DNA of 36,463 bases from an uncultured Clostridia bacterium (GTDB lineage Bacteria > Bacillota > Clostridia > Oscillospirales > CAG-272), in the NCBI GenBank assembly GCA_946407735.1, contig CAMJPL010000030.1, positions 1 to 36,463 of the forward strand, in the 5' to 3' direction. A model generated the notes under the pieces. That model ran no database searches, was not told the origin of the DNA, and was given only the letters and a program-made list of their open reading frames with translations. Both the position numbers and the translations under genes were made by a program. Below, piece after piece: positions 14,852 to 23,814 of the stretch. Position 1 is the first letter of the stretch, and every line of letters begins with the position of its first letter.

Positions 14852-15007
14852 TGCCAATCATGTAAATAAAAATCGCCCGCGTTCTCAAAACCTCGGCGGA
14901 TTTGATAAAAACCATCCGCTGGGTGCCGGACACGGCAAAATGACGACGAAAAACGGTCGAAGACGGGACGATGTTTTGTGTCATATGACGAATATTTCCG
15001 AATCCTA

Positions 15008-15036
15008 TTGAAATTTCAGTTTAAATGTGGTATAAT
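15008..15036 (+). promoter_or_regulatory. Promoter of the rimP-nusA-infB operon
   Basis: TTGAAA (15008-15013), a 17-bp spacer and TATAAT (15031-15036), about 76 bp before the rimP ATG. Confidence 0.8.
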
Positions 15037-15064
15037 ATAACAACAATGGGTATTGACAAAGAGG

Positions 15065-15099
15065 ATAAAGAGCAGGGTTAACTTGCTCTTTATTGATTT
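15065..15099 (+). promoter_or_regulatory. 5' leader hairpin before rimP (possible attenuator)
   Basis: Perfect 10-bp arms, ATAAAGAGCA (15065-15074) and TGCTCTTTAT (15084-15093), flank a 9-nt loop and are followed by TGATTTTT. It lies in the leader between the -10 and the rimP start. The shape is that of a weak intrinsic terminator, which would make it an attenuator at the head of the nusA operon. Confidence 0.5.
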
Positions 15100-15111
15100 T
15101 TGAAACGGATT

Positions 15112-15711
15112 ATGCCGAAAGATATAAAAAGCGACAACAAAAGCGGCGCTGCCGGCTCAGAGAACGCCGGCGCCGTCGGCGGCGAAAAAAAGAGAAGGCT
15201 CTCGTCGGCCGAGATAGCCGACGCCGCGTTCGGGATAGGCGTTCCCTGCGCCGAGTCCCTTGGTCTGTACCTCTGGGACTGCGAATACGTGAAGGAAGGC
15301 AGGGACTATTATCTCAGGTACACGATAGACGGCGACGACGGCGTTTCGATGGACGAGTGCGAGGCATTTCACCGCTCCGTCGAGGCGGAGCTCGATAAGG
15401 CCGATCTGATAGACGGGGCCTATATCCTTGAATGCAGCTCACCCGGCATCGAACGCAGCATACGCCTGCCGGAGCACTATGAGGCCTGCGTCGGGCTTGT
15501 CATCACGGTAAAGCTGTTCAACGCCGTCGACGGCAGGAAAAACATCACGGGAGAGCTTCTCTCGTTTGACGGAAGCAGCATCGTCATAAAGGACGGCGGC
15601 ACGGATAGGACCCTGCCGCTCGAAGCGATATCCAAGGCAAATGTTTACTATGATTTCGAGGAAGATCTGAAAAATGAAAAAAAGGACCGCACGCAGCAAG
15701 CCGGGCAGTGA
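15112..15711 (+). CDS. rimP: Ribosome maturation factor RimP
   Basis: The 199-aa protein is needed for 30S subunit maturation. It has the RimP N-domain (SLGLYLWDCEYVKEGRDYYL; DGVSMDECEAFHRSVEAELD; AYILECSSPGIERSI) and the SH3-like C-domain (GLVITVKLFN...NITGELLSFD). The first 30 residues are a charged, disordered extension (GAAGSENAGAVGGEKKRR). ATG 15112 is preferred over TTG 15100; neither has a strong ribosome binding site. Its 3' end overlaps nusA by 38 bp, implying coupling. Confidence 0.92.
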   Translation: MPKDIKSDNKSGAAGSENAGAVGGEKKRRLSSAEIADAAFGIGVPCAESLGLYLWDCEYVKEGRDYYLRYTIDGDDGVSMDECEAFHRSVEAELDKADLIDGAYILECSSPGIERSIRLPEHYEACVGLVITVKLFNAVDGRKNITGELLSFDGSSIVIKDGGTDRTLPLEAISKANVYYDFEEDLKNEKKDRTQQAGQ

Positions 15712-16843
15712 GAACGAGGGACTCGGCGGCAAGGAGCTGTTCGCAGCTCTCAAGCTGCTTGAAGACGAAAAAAAGATACCGCAGGAATATATGCTCGAGA
15801 AGCTTGAGGCGGCGCTTATCGGCGCCTACAAGCGCGAATATACCAACGAGAAGGCGAGCCATGAGAACGTCCGCGTGGTCTTCGACCGCGACAATCAGGA
15901 GATCAGGATGTTCCAGATCAAGACTGTCGTCGAGAATGTCGAGGACAGCGTGGCCGAGGTCTCGGTATATGAGGCGAACATTAGCGGAAGCTACCGCGTC
16001 GGCGACACCTGCGAGTTCGAGATAAAGCCATCCGCGTTCAGAAGGCTTTCCGCCCAGACGGCGAAGCAGATCATCATCCAGGCGATCCGCGAGGCCGAGC
16101 GCAATTCGGCGCTCCAGGAGTACGAGAGCAAGCGCGACGAGATCATCACGGTCAGGGTCCGTGAGATAGAGCACAATCCCGACACCGGCGAGTCCGGCGA
16201 TGTTATAGTCGATATAGTCCCCGACGATTCCGAGACGGAAAGCGACGACGGCATCCGCCGCGAGGAAAACGAGGAGATCACGACGGCGCGTCTTCCCAAG
16301 ATCGAGCAGATACCGGGCGAGACATATACCGAGGGACAGCTCCTCAAGGTCTACGTCATGCGCGTGTCTCCCGATCCTCAGGGGCAGATCTTCAATCTCT
16401 CACGCAGAGCTCCCGGGCTTGTCAAGCGCCTGTTCGAGCTCGAGGTCCCCGAGATGCAGAGCGGCATAGTCGTCATAAAGGGCATCGCGAGAGAGGCCGG
16501 GAGCCGCACGAAGGTGTCGGTCCAGTCGAGAGACGAGTCGGTCGATCCCATCGGCGCCTGCATCGGTCAGCATTCGAGCCGCATCAACAGCGTGACCAGC
16601 GAGCTCGCCGGAGAGAAGATAGACATCATAGCCTACAGCGACGATATGGCCGAGTATATAGCGGCGGCGCTCGCCCCGGCAGTCATCGACAGCGTCAAGG
16701 TGGATGAGAACAGCCACGGCTGCAAGGCGTATGTCGCCGAGGATCAGCTGAGCCTCGCCATCGGCAAGGAAGGTCAGAACGCCAGACTCGCCGCCAGACT
16801 CACGACATATAAGATCGATATAAAGATCACGGGCACCGACTGA
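15674..16843 (+). CDS. nusA: Transcription termination/antitermination factor NusA
   Basis: The 389-aa protein binds RNA polymerase and nascent RNA to modulate pausing and termination. The N-terminal polymerase-binding domain is about 20-200 (KELFAALKLLEDEKKIPQEY; LEKLEAALIGAYK), S1 about 200-265, then two KH domains (GACIGQHSSRINSVTSEL; LAIGKEGQNARLAARLT). About 20 extra residues precede the usual NusA start. The acidic C-terminal repeats of E. coli NusA are absent, as usual in Firmicutes. Confidence 0.96.
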   Translation: MKKRTARSKPGSENEGLGGKELFAALKLLEDEKKIPQEYMLEKLEAALIGAYKREYTNEKASHENVRVVFDRDNQEIRMFQIKTVVENVEDSVAEVSVYEANISGSYRVGDTCEFEIKPSAFRRLSAQTAKQIIIQAIREAERNSALQEYESKRDEIITVRVREIEHNPDTGESGDVIVDIVPDDSETESDDGIRREENEEITTARLPKIEQIPGETYTEGQLLKVYVMRVSPDPQGQIFNLSRRAPGLVKRLFELEVPEMQSGIVVIKGIAREAGSRTKVSVQSRDESVDPIGACIGQHSSRINSVTSELAGEKIDIIAYSDDMAEYIAAALAPAVIDSVKVDENSHGCKAYVAEDQLSLAIGKEGQNARLAARLTTYKIDIKITGTD

Positions 16844-16870
16844 GACTGAAATCGGAAACGAGGTGATACC

Positions 16871-17173
16871 ATGCCGACACCGGCACACCAGAAAAAGATA
16901 CCGCAGCGGAGGTGCGTCGGCTGCATGGAATCAAAGGACAAACGGTCGCTGATACGCGTCGTCCGCACACCAGACGGCGCGATCATCCTCGACGCGACCG
17001 GCAAGAAGTCGGGACGGGGAGCATATATCTGCCCCGACGCGGCGTGTCTGAAAAAGGCCAGGAAGGGCGACAGGCTCTCGCGCAGCCTCGACACGCAGAT
17101 ACCCGACGAGATATACGCTCAGCTTGAAAAACAGCTTTCGTCGATCGGAGGTGATCCCGTTGACGGCGGATGA
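16871..17173 (+). CDS. rnpM: RNase P modulator RnpM (YlxR, DUF448)
   Basis: The 100-aa protein starts PTPAHQKKIPQRRCVGCMES, then KDKRSLIRVVRTPDG, GRGAYICPDAACLKKA. The RRCVGC...L.RVVR..dG...D..GK..GRGAY.C...C pattern defines YlxR. The B. subtilis member binds RNase P RNA and regulates its activity. GAGGTGAT precedes the ATG. It overlaps the L7Ae gene by 14 bp. Confidence 0.93.
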   Translation: MPTPAHQKKIPQRRCVGCMESKDKRSLIRVVRTPDGAIILDATGKKSGRGAYICPDAACLKKARKGDRLSRSLDTQIPDEIYAQLEKQLSSIGGDPVDGG

Positions 17174-17732
17174 AACAAAGCTCACCGGGCTGCTCGGGAT
17201 AGCGATGAAGGCAGGAAGGATCGTCTTCGGCACCGACCGCCTGCGCGACAGGATCCGGGGCAGCGGCGACGTCTATATCGCGCTCATCGCCTCGGACGCT
17301 TCCGAAAACACGGTGAAGCGCGTGAGCGGCTGCTGCTCATATTACGGGACGCCGTACGCCGTATGCAGACTCACGTCGGAGCAGCTCGGCGGATGCGTCG
17401 GCAAAGGAGTATGCGCCTGCGTCGGCGTGACCGACGCGAGGTTTTACAAGGGCGTGCTCCCGCTTCTGCCTGACGGCTCGGTGATAAGGCCGAAGGCGGA
17501 GGACGACGAAGACGATTACGAACCGGATTATCCTCCCTCTGAGGGCAAAGACGCGAAGGCTCCCGAAAAGGCTGCCGAAACGTCTTTGAAACCCGAAAGA
17601 TCCGAAAGAAAAAGATCCGAAAGAAAACCGAAAAACTTTTATAAACCAAAAGAACGCGAAAGCGGCGGGCAGAAATTGAACACAAGAACACGCAGTGACG
17701 CTACGTCCGGGAGGCGCGCTAAGAAAGCATGA
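17160..17732 (+). CDS. ylxQ: L7Ae-family K-turn RNA-binding protein (YlxQ) with long basic tail
   Basis: Starting from TTG 17160 behind GGAGGTGAT, the 190-aa protein has an L7Ae/L30e domain in its first 100 residues (KLTGLLGIAMKAGRIVFGTD; ALIASDASENTVKRV; LGGCVGKGVCACVGVTD). A tail of about 90 residues follows: an acidic stretch (EDDEDDYEPDYPPSEG) and then a highly basic one (KPERSERKRSERKPK). Plain YlxQ proteins are about 100 residues, so the tail is an addition. It likely adds RNA or ribosome binding. The frame extends upstream to 17124 but lacks a site there. Confidence 0.88.
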   Translation: MTADETKLTGLLGIAMKAGRIVFGTDRLRDRIRGSGDVYIALIASDASENTVKRVSGCCSYYGTPYAVCRLTSEQLGGCVGKGVCACVGVTDARFYKGVLPLLPDGSVIRPKAEDDEDDYEPDYPPSEGKDAKAPEKAAETSLKPERSERKRSERKPKNFYKPKERESGGQKLNTRTRSDATSGRRAKKA

Positions 17733-17838
17733 TGGAATGTGGCTCAACGCCTGAAACAAAGACCGGAAACATTGAAGCAGAAATACGCCGTAACGGACGT
17801 TATCAACCGAAAGCGCACTCGCAGGAGGTGCAGTAATA

Positions 17839-20800
17839 TTGACCAGCCAGAAATACCGCATCAGTGATCTTGCAAAGGACCTTGACGTCAAAGCGAAGGA
17901 TATATCGGACATTCTGACGGCGAGCGGGTACGGCCAGAAGAACCGCATGGCCGTTCTTTCCCCCGCTGAATTCGAGATCGTGATGAATACCTTTACCCTT
18001 AAGAACAAAACGGACGATCTCGAAAAGTACCTCTCAGGGGAGATAACGATAACCGTTCCCGAAAAGAAGGCTCCGGCTCCGAAGAAGGAAAAGCCGGCTG
18101 CCGAAAAGAAGCCGTCCGACGGCTCCGAGAAGCCTTCGGATGAAAAGGCTCCGGCTCCCGAGGCAAAACCGGCGGACGAAGCGCCGGATAAGCCCGCACA
18201 GGAAAAGCAGACGCCGGCGCCGGAGATATCAAAGCCCGCCGAGCCGTCGCCCGAGGTAAAAAAGCCGGAGGAAAAGCCTTCGGAGGACAAAAAGCCGGAA
18301 GCCGCTCCCGCGGCGGAGCAGACCGCGCCGCCGAAGAAGGAAGAGCCGAAAGCCGAGGCTCCGGCCGCTGCACAGCCCGCTCAGAAGCCGGCTGCGCCTC
18401 AGAAGCCCGTCTCCGCCCAGCCGCAGCAGATCCAGCGTCCGGCTCAGCCTGTTCAGCCTCAGCAGCCGAAGAAGGAGCGCCCGCCGGAGAAGCAGCCTGA
18501 GAAGCGCCGCAGCATAAGCATACAGCCGCCTCAGCCGAAGACCACATCGGTGACCAGTAACGGCGCCGTCCGCCAGAATATGCTCAAGGCCGAGGACGAG
18601 GCGAAGAAGGCCGCCGCCCTCGAGCGTGAGAAGCAGCGTCAGCTAGCGGCCGCTCAGGCCGCCGCCGCCAAGAGGAGCGGACAGAACGCCGCCGCGGCGA
18701 AGCAGGGACAGAACGCCCAGCAGAAGGCGCAGAAGCAGGGCTGGGTAAACGGACCTCAGCGCGACAAGAACGGAAAGCCGATCCAGCCTCAGAATGGCCA
18801 GCAGAAGCCGAAGGATCAGCAGGCCCAGCAGGCGCAGCAGAAGCAGCAGGCTCAGAAGGATCAGCGCCAGAGTGCCGAGCAGAAGCAGGGGCAGAACGCC
18901 GCCGCGAAGGCTGCACCGACCGGGAAGAAGACCGACCGTGCCGCCGAGGAGGCGAAGGCCCGCTCCGCCCGCTTCGAGAACAAGCCCAATTTCGAGGCCC
19001 AGAAGCAGGCTCAGCAGAAGAAGGGCGACAAGAAGCAGGAGCGCGACCGCACGAAGGCCGGAGTCATCATCCCGACGCCGACAGGCGGTCAGGAGAGCAC
19101 CACCGTCGTCGTGTCCGAAGGCTCCGACAGCGCCCGCATGAAGAGCGCCAAGGTCGTCGACACGAGAGGCGGAGGCTCCGTCGATCTGTCCAAGTACGAT
19201 GAGCGCCTCGACACCCTCGTTCCAGTCTCGAACAAGAAGAACGAAAACACCTCCTCCAAGCAGAAGCTCAAGAAGGGCGGACGCGAGGAGCGCAGCGACC
19301 GCAGGGACAACCGCAATAAGAAGCCTCAGAACCCGCCGAAGAAGCAGCAGCTCGAGGTCACCCTGCCGGACGAGATCGTCGTGAACGAGCTCGCCATGCG
19401 TCTGCACGTCACAGTCGCGGAGGTAATAAAGAAGCTCGTCATGCAGGGCGTGATGGCTTCGGCGAACATGACTGTCGACTTCGACACCGCCGGACTCGTA
19501 GCCATGGAATTCGGCGCGAAGGTCGAAAAGGAGGTCGTCGTCACCCTCGAGGAAAAGATCCTCGCTCAGGCCGAGCAGCCGGACGCTCCCGAAGACCTTG
19601 TCGAGCGTCCTCCCGTAGTCGTGGTCATGGGTCACGTCGACCACGGCAAGACGTCGCTGCTCGACGCCATCCGCAACACCAACGTCACCGCTGGCGAGGC
19701 CGGAGGCATCACGCAGAGCATCGGCGCCTATCAGGTCAATATCAAAGGAAAGAACATCACCTTCCTCGACACGCCCGGACACGAGGCATTCACGGCCATG
19801 CGCGCCCGCGGAGCGATGGCGACCGATATCGCCGTCCTCGTCGTCGCGGCCGACGACGGCATCATGCCGCAGACGGTCGAGGCGATCAACCACGCGAAGG
19901 CCGCCGGAGTCGACATCATCGTCGCCATCAACAAGATGGACAAGCACGGCGCGAACCCGCAGAAGGTCATGGAAGGCCTTACAAAATACGACCTCGTTCC
20001 CGAGGAGTGGGGCGGAGACGTCATCTGCGATCCCGTCTCGGCCGTCACCAAGCAGGGCATCGACAAGCTGCTCGAGGACATCCTGCTCGTCGCCGAGGTG
20101 CGCGAGCTCAAGGCCAACCCGAAGCGCAAGGCGAAGGGCATCGTAATCGAGGCGAGACTCGACAAGGGACTCGGCCCGGTGTCATCGGTCCTCGTTCAGA
20201 ACGGTACGCTCCGTCAGGGCGACACCGTCCTCGCCGGAATGGCGATAGGCCGCGTCCGCACCATGCGCGACGAGAAGGGCCGCACGATGAAGGAAGCCGG
20301 TCCGTCCGTTCCCGCCGAGATCATCGGTCTCGACGAGGTCCCGGTCTCAGGCGACGAATTCATCGTCGTCGAGGACGAGAAGATGGCCCGCGAGCTCACA
20401 GCTCAGCGCCGCGAGCAGATGCGCGAGGAGGGCTTCAAGCAGTCCCCGAAGGCTTCGCTCGACGAGCTGTTCGACGCCGCCGACGGAGAGAAAAAGTCGC
20501 TCAACATCATCATCAAGGGCGACGTCGTCGGCTCCTGCGAGGCTGTCAGACAGTCGCTCGAGAAGCTGTCCAACGACGAGGTCGAGCTCCGCGTCATCCA
20601 TACCGCTGTCGGCGGCATAACCGAGAACGACGTCATGCTCGCCAGCGCGTCGAGCGCCATCATCGTCGGATTCAACGTCCGTCCCGACCGCAGCGCCACC
20701 GAATCGGCCGAGCGCAGCGGAGTCGAGATCAGGACATACCAGATCATCTACGAGATGATCGACGAGATCGAGAAGGCGATGAAGGGTATGCTCGCTCCGA

Positions 20801-21102
20801 CGTTCAAGGAGAACGTCCTCGGTCACGCCGAGGTGCGCCAGACCATCCACGTCTCGAGCGTCGGCACCGTCGCCGGCTCATACGTCACCGACGGCAAGAT
20901 CGCCCGCTCCGGACAGGTCCGCGTGCTTCGCGACAGCGTCGTTATATTCGATGACAAGATCAGCTCGCTCCGCCGCTTCAAGGACGATGTGCGCGAGGTC
21001 CAGCAGGGCTACGAGTGCGGTATCGCTCTTGAGAAATTCAACGACATCAAGGTCGGCGACGTTCTCGAGTGCTACGAGATGAAGCAGGTTGAAGAGGAAT
21101 AA
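17839..21102 (+). CDS. infB: Translation initiation factor IF-2
   Basis: The 1087-aa GTPase brings fMet-tRNA to the 30S subunit. TTG 17839 follows AGGAGGTG by 8 nt. An IF2-N helical domain lies at about 4-54 ([20 protein letters not shown]). A second lies at about 505-570 ([20 protein letters not shown]). Between them are roughly 430 residues rich in Lys, Pro, Ala and Gln. The G domain has [14 protein letters not shown] (from 598), DTPGHEAF and INKMDKHG, followed by domains II-IV. It is longer than typical IF-2 (about 750-900) because of the linker. rbfA, the usual next gene, is not here; a terminator follows instead. Confidence 0.97.
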   Translation: MTSQKYRISDLAKDLDVKAKDISDILTASGYGQKNRMAVLSPAEFEIVMNTFTLKNKTDDLEKYLSGEITITVPEKKAPAPKKEKPAAEKKPSDGSEKPSDEKAPAPEAKPADEAPDKPAQEKQTPAPEISKPAEPSPEVKKPEEKPSEDKKPEAAPAAEQTAPPKKEEPKAEAPAAAQPAQKPAAPQKPVSAQPQQIQRPAQPVQPQQPKKERPPEKQPEKRRSISIQPPQPKTTSVTSNGAVRQNMLKAEDEAKKAAALEREKQRQLAAAQAAAAKRSGQNAAAAKQGQNAQQKAQKQGWVNGPQRDKNGKPIQPQNGQQKPKDQQAQQAQQKQQAQKDQRQSAEQKQGQNAAAKAAPTGKKTDRAAEEAKARSARFENKPNFEAQKQAQQKKGDKKQERDRTKAGVIIPTPTGGQESTTVVVSEGSDSARMKSAKVVDTRGGGSVDLSKYDERLDTLVPVSNKKNENTSSKQKLKKGGREERSDRRDNRNKKPQNPPKKQQLEVTLPDEIVVNELAMRLHVTVAEVIKKLVMQGVMASANMTVDFDTAGLVAMEFGAKVEKEVVVTLEEKILAQAEQPDAPEDLVERPPVVVVMGHVDHGKTSLLDAIRNTNVTAGEAGGITQSIGAYQVNIKGKNITFLDTPGHEAFTAMRARGAMATDIAVLVVAADDGIMPQTVEAINHAKAAGVDIIVAINKMDKHGANPQKVMEGLTKYDLVPEEWGGDVICDPVSAVTKQGIDKLLEDILLVAEVRELKANPKRKAKGIVIEARLDKGLGPVSSVLVQNGTLRQGDTVLAGMAIGRVRTMRDEKGRTMKEAGPSVPAEIIGLDEVPVSGDEFIVVEDEKMARELTAQRREQMREEGFKQSPKASLDELFDAADGEKKSLNIIIKGDVVGSCEAVRQSLEKLSNDEVELRVIHTAVGGITENDVMLASASSAIIVGFNVRPDRSATESAERSGVEIRTYQIIYEMIDEIEKAMKGMLAPTFKENVLGHAEVRQTIHVSSVGTVAGSYVTDGKIARSGQVRVLRDSVVIFDDKISSLRRFKDDVREVQQGYECGIALEKFNDIKVGDVLECYEMKQVEEE

Positions 21103-21114
21103 AGATCATATCAT

Positions 21115-21149
21115 GCAGGGAAGCCGTTATTCGGCCTCCCTGCTTTTTT
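21115..21149 (+). terminator. Terminator of the rimP-infB operon
   Basis: A 12-bp stem with one mismatch (21115-21126 with 21132-21143), TTATT loop and six T's. It lies 12 bp after the infB stop. Confidence 0.9.
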
Positions 21150-21208
21150 GGCTTTACGAGGGATGATCATTACAAATCAATAATGTTACAATTACTTTTC
21201 GGAATCGC

Positions 21209-21237
21209 TTGACAAAAGCATACGAATCTGATATCAT
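21209..21237 (+). promoter_or_regulatory. Promoter of the SLH surface protein gene
   Basis: TTGACA (21209-21214), 17 bp and TATCAT (21232-21237), followed by an AT-rich leader to the ATG at 21300. Confidence 0.7.
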
Positions 21238-21299
21238 TAACTATAATAAAGTATAATGTCAAAGTGACTGTATGATCGACATCGGGAGGCATATGTGAT

Positions 21300-23753
21300 A
21301 TGAATAAGATATATAACAGATGGGGCGTCATTCTCGCGCTCATGACGGTCTGCGTTATGGCGGCGCTCCTTACCTATGGCGCTTACGCCGAGAATTATGG
21401 CGTCTGGGTTCAGGGCATAGGGGTCACCGATACCATTAAATCAGACGTCCTCGGCGACGGGACGGTGGTATTCACCCCTGCGTCCGGTGCCGATCCGGCG
21501 AAGCTGAGCCTGAACGGAGCGGATATAAACAACACGACGACGACCGGTGAATACGGGAACAGCTATGGTATATATTCCGATATCGGTCTTGTCATTGATA
21601 TTTCGGGAGATAATAAGGTCTCAAGTTATGTCGAAAATAAACGAAGCTACGGAATTTTCGTTGAAGGAGATCTGACGATCACCGGCAGCGGAAAGCTGTC
21701 CGCGAGCGGCGGCGGGAGTTTCGTCAGCGGAGACTACAGCTGCGGTATCAGAGTTAATGGCAAGTTTGTCCAGGAGAGCGGTGAAGTTGAGGCGGACGGA
21801 GGCGTATATGATCCGGCCAGCGGAGCCGATCCCAGTCATGGACTTGCTGCCGGACACATCGAAGTAAAGGGCGGCAGCCTTACAGGGAAAGGTTATGCCA
21901 ACGCTTTGAGATCAGACGGCAGTTCTGCTATATCAGGCGGTAAGGTTACAGCTGTGTCAGAGAACGGAACAGGTATAAAGGTTTTCGGAAGTCTCGGCAT
22001 CTCCGGGAGCGCCGAGGTCGAAGCGACGGGAGCTGGCACAGATGGTGCGATATACACCAATACCCCTTTGACCATCGCCGACACGCATGAGATCACAGAA
22101 CCTGCCGACGCCGTCGTGGACGGGAAAGTGATAAAATCCGGCGGCGCCGTCGCGACGCATGTGGTCATTAAGCCGAAGGCGACTGTCACCGTCATATTCG
22201 ATACCGACGGCGGTTCTCTCGTCCCGTCTCAGACTGTGATATCAGGCGGATGCGCCGTAAAGCCGACGGATAAGCCGATAAAGGAAAAGCGTGAGTTCTG
22301 GAACTGGTACGCCGATCCCGGACGCACGACTTTATTCGACTTCTCGCAGCCGATATTATCAGATACGACGATATACGCCAAATGGGTATTGGTCTCAGAC
22401 AGCTTTACCCTTGAAGGCTGGTATGCCGAAGAAAATTCCGACGGTACTTATACGCTGAACGCCTCGAAGATGGAGGCGGGATTTGTCGAAGGCTCGACTC
22501 CGCTCTCGTACAGCGTGTCGCCTCTCTCGGACAACAAGACGGAATTTACAGGCGTCGTCCTGTCCGAAGGCCCGGTATCGGGAGTGGCATATTACTTTAA
22601 GGTCCAGATCGAAGATACTGTCGGTATTGAGGGCAATACTGAGGTATTCTTCTCCTATGATATCCCGTCTAACCTGACTATAGATGTCGAAGGCGCTGAC
22701 GTACAGTACGCGGAGATGTTCCACAGTCCGGGCGGAAAATCTCTCTCAATCATATTCAGCTATGTTGAGACGAAATACACCGTTGACTTTGACACCGACG
22801 GCGGCTCGGCCGTTGAGGATCAGACAGTCCGCTCCGGCGAATGCGCCGTAAAGCCGACCGATCCGACAAAGGAAGGATATGTCTTCGGCGGCTGGTACAA
22901 AGACTCCTCTCTGACGACGGAATTTGATTTCAGCCAGCCGATAACCTCCGACACCACCGTATATGCAAAATGGGATAAAGACACCGGCACCGATCCCGTG
23001 ATCCCGCCTTACTTCCCGGCTTTCTCCGGATATCCGGTATATCCTGTCTATCCTCTCCCGGTGATCTGGCCGCAGCCGCCTGTCCAGACGACGCCTGCTT
23101 CGCCTGCCGCGCCTGCGGTTCCGTCCGCCCCGGCTCCTGCTGCCGCCCCAGCTCCTGTTGCCGCGCCGGCACCCGCTGCCGAGCCCGCTCCCGCGCCTGA
23201 AACCGACGGTCTGCCGTTCACCGACGTGCCGGACAATACGGATATGTACGACATCGTGAAGTATGTCTATGACGTCGATATCATGCAGGGAGTCTCCGAT
23301 ACCGAATTCGACCCGTACGGCGAGCTCACGAGAGGGATGATCGTGACTATCCTTTACCGTATCGAGGGAAGACCGGCTGCTGACTATTCCGGCGCCTTTG
23401 AGGACGTTCCCGTCGACGCGTGGTTCACCGCCGGAGTCGAGTGGGCGGCTCAGAGCGGCATAGTCCTCGGCTATGGCGACGGCAGATTCGCCCCCGATGA
23501 AAGCGTGACGAGAGAGCAGCTCGCCGCGATACTGTACAGATACGCGGGATGGAAGGGCTGTGACGTCGAAACCGCCGATGTCACCGCCGCCGACGCCGGA
23601 GATATCTCCGACTGGGCGGCAGGAGCGGTCGGATGGGCGGCCGGAAACGGCGTTCTCACGGCGTCAGAGGGCGAACTCCGTCCGACGGACAACGCCCTCA
23701 GATGGGAGGTCGCAGCCGCAGTAAGAGCTCTGCTTGAGATCGCCGCGAAGTGA
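21300..23753 (+). CDS. SLH-domain surface protein with InlB-type repeats
   Basis: The 817-aa secreted protein has a signal peptide (about 1-30, ending YGAYAEN). A beta-helix-like region follows at about 40-290 (repeated G-x-L-x-I-S/T-G units, resembling the Cthe_2159 carbohydrate-binding type). Two Flg_new/InlB B-repeats follow at about 297-361 and 493-560 (FDTDGGS...PTDP..EGYVFGGWYKD...YAKW). A Pro/Ala linker covers about 565-630. Three SLH motifs lie at about 635-815 (FTDVPDN; FEDVPVDAWF; plus LTRGMIVTILYR, VTREQLAAILYR). SLH motifs anchor to pyruvylated cell-wall polymer, so the protein is displayed on the cell surface, probably as an adhesin or glycan binder. GGGAGG precedes the ATG. No enzyme domain is seen. 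Confidence 0.88.
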   Translation: MNKIYNRWGVILALMTVCVMAALLTYGAYAENYGVWVQGIGVTDTIKSDVLGDGTVVFTPASGADPAKLSLNGADINNTTTTGEYGNSYGIYSDIGLVIDISGDNKVSSYVENKRSYGIFVEGDLTITGSGKLSASGGGSFVSGDYSCGIRVNGKFVQESGEVEADGGVYDPASGADPSHGLAAGHIEVKGGSLTGKGYANALRSDGSSAISGGKVTAVSENGTGIKVFGSLGISGSAEVEATGAGTDGAIYTNTPLTIADTHEITEPADAVVDGKVIKSGGAVATHVVIKPKATVTVIFDTDGGSLVPSQTVISGGCAVKPTDKPIKEKREFWNWYADPGRTTLFDFSQPILSDTTIYAKWVLVSDSFTLEGWYAEENSDGTYTLNASKMEAGFVEGSTPLSYSVSPLSDNKTEFTGVVLSEGPVSGVAYYFKVQIEDTVGIEGNTEVFFSYDIPSNLTIDVEGADVQYAEMFHSPGGKSLSIIFSYVETKYTVDFDTDGGSAVEDQTVRSGECAVKPTDPTKEGYVFGGWYKDSSLTTEFDFSQPITSDTTVYAKWDKDTGTDPVIPPYFPAFSGYPVYPVYPLPVIWPQPPVQTTPASPAAPAVPSAPAPAAAPAPVAAPAPAAEPAPAPETDGLPFTDVPDNTDMYDIVKYVYDVDIMQGVSDTEFDPYGELTRGMIVTILYRIEGRPAADYSGAFEDVPVDAWFTAGVEWAAQSGIVLGYGDGRFAPDESVTREQLAAILYRYAGWKGCDVETADVTAADAGDISDWAAGAVGWAAGNGVLTASEGELRPTDNALRWEVAAAVRALLEIAAK

Positions 23754-23770
23754 TAAACCTTACGCATAAA

Positions 23771-23803
23771 CAAAAACCGCCCGGATCAAAAAGATCCGGG
23801 CGG
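23771..23803 (-). terminator. Terminator between convergent genes
   Basis: Perfect 11-bp arms (23777-23787, 23793-23803) with an A5 loop. On the minus strand it runs into TTTTTG, so it terminates the beta-propeller gene; on the plus strand it may also stop SLH gene transcription. Confidence 0.85.
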
Positions 23804-23814
23804 ATATTATATTG

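Noticed and set aside
18643-19947. 434-codon frame opposite infB
   Set aside because: Low-complexity Leu/Asp/Val antisense shadow of the repetitive IF-2 linker; no ribosome binding site or known motif.
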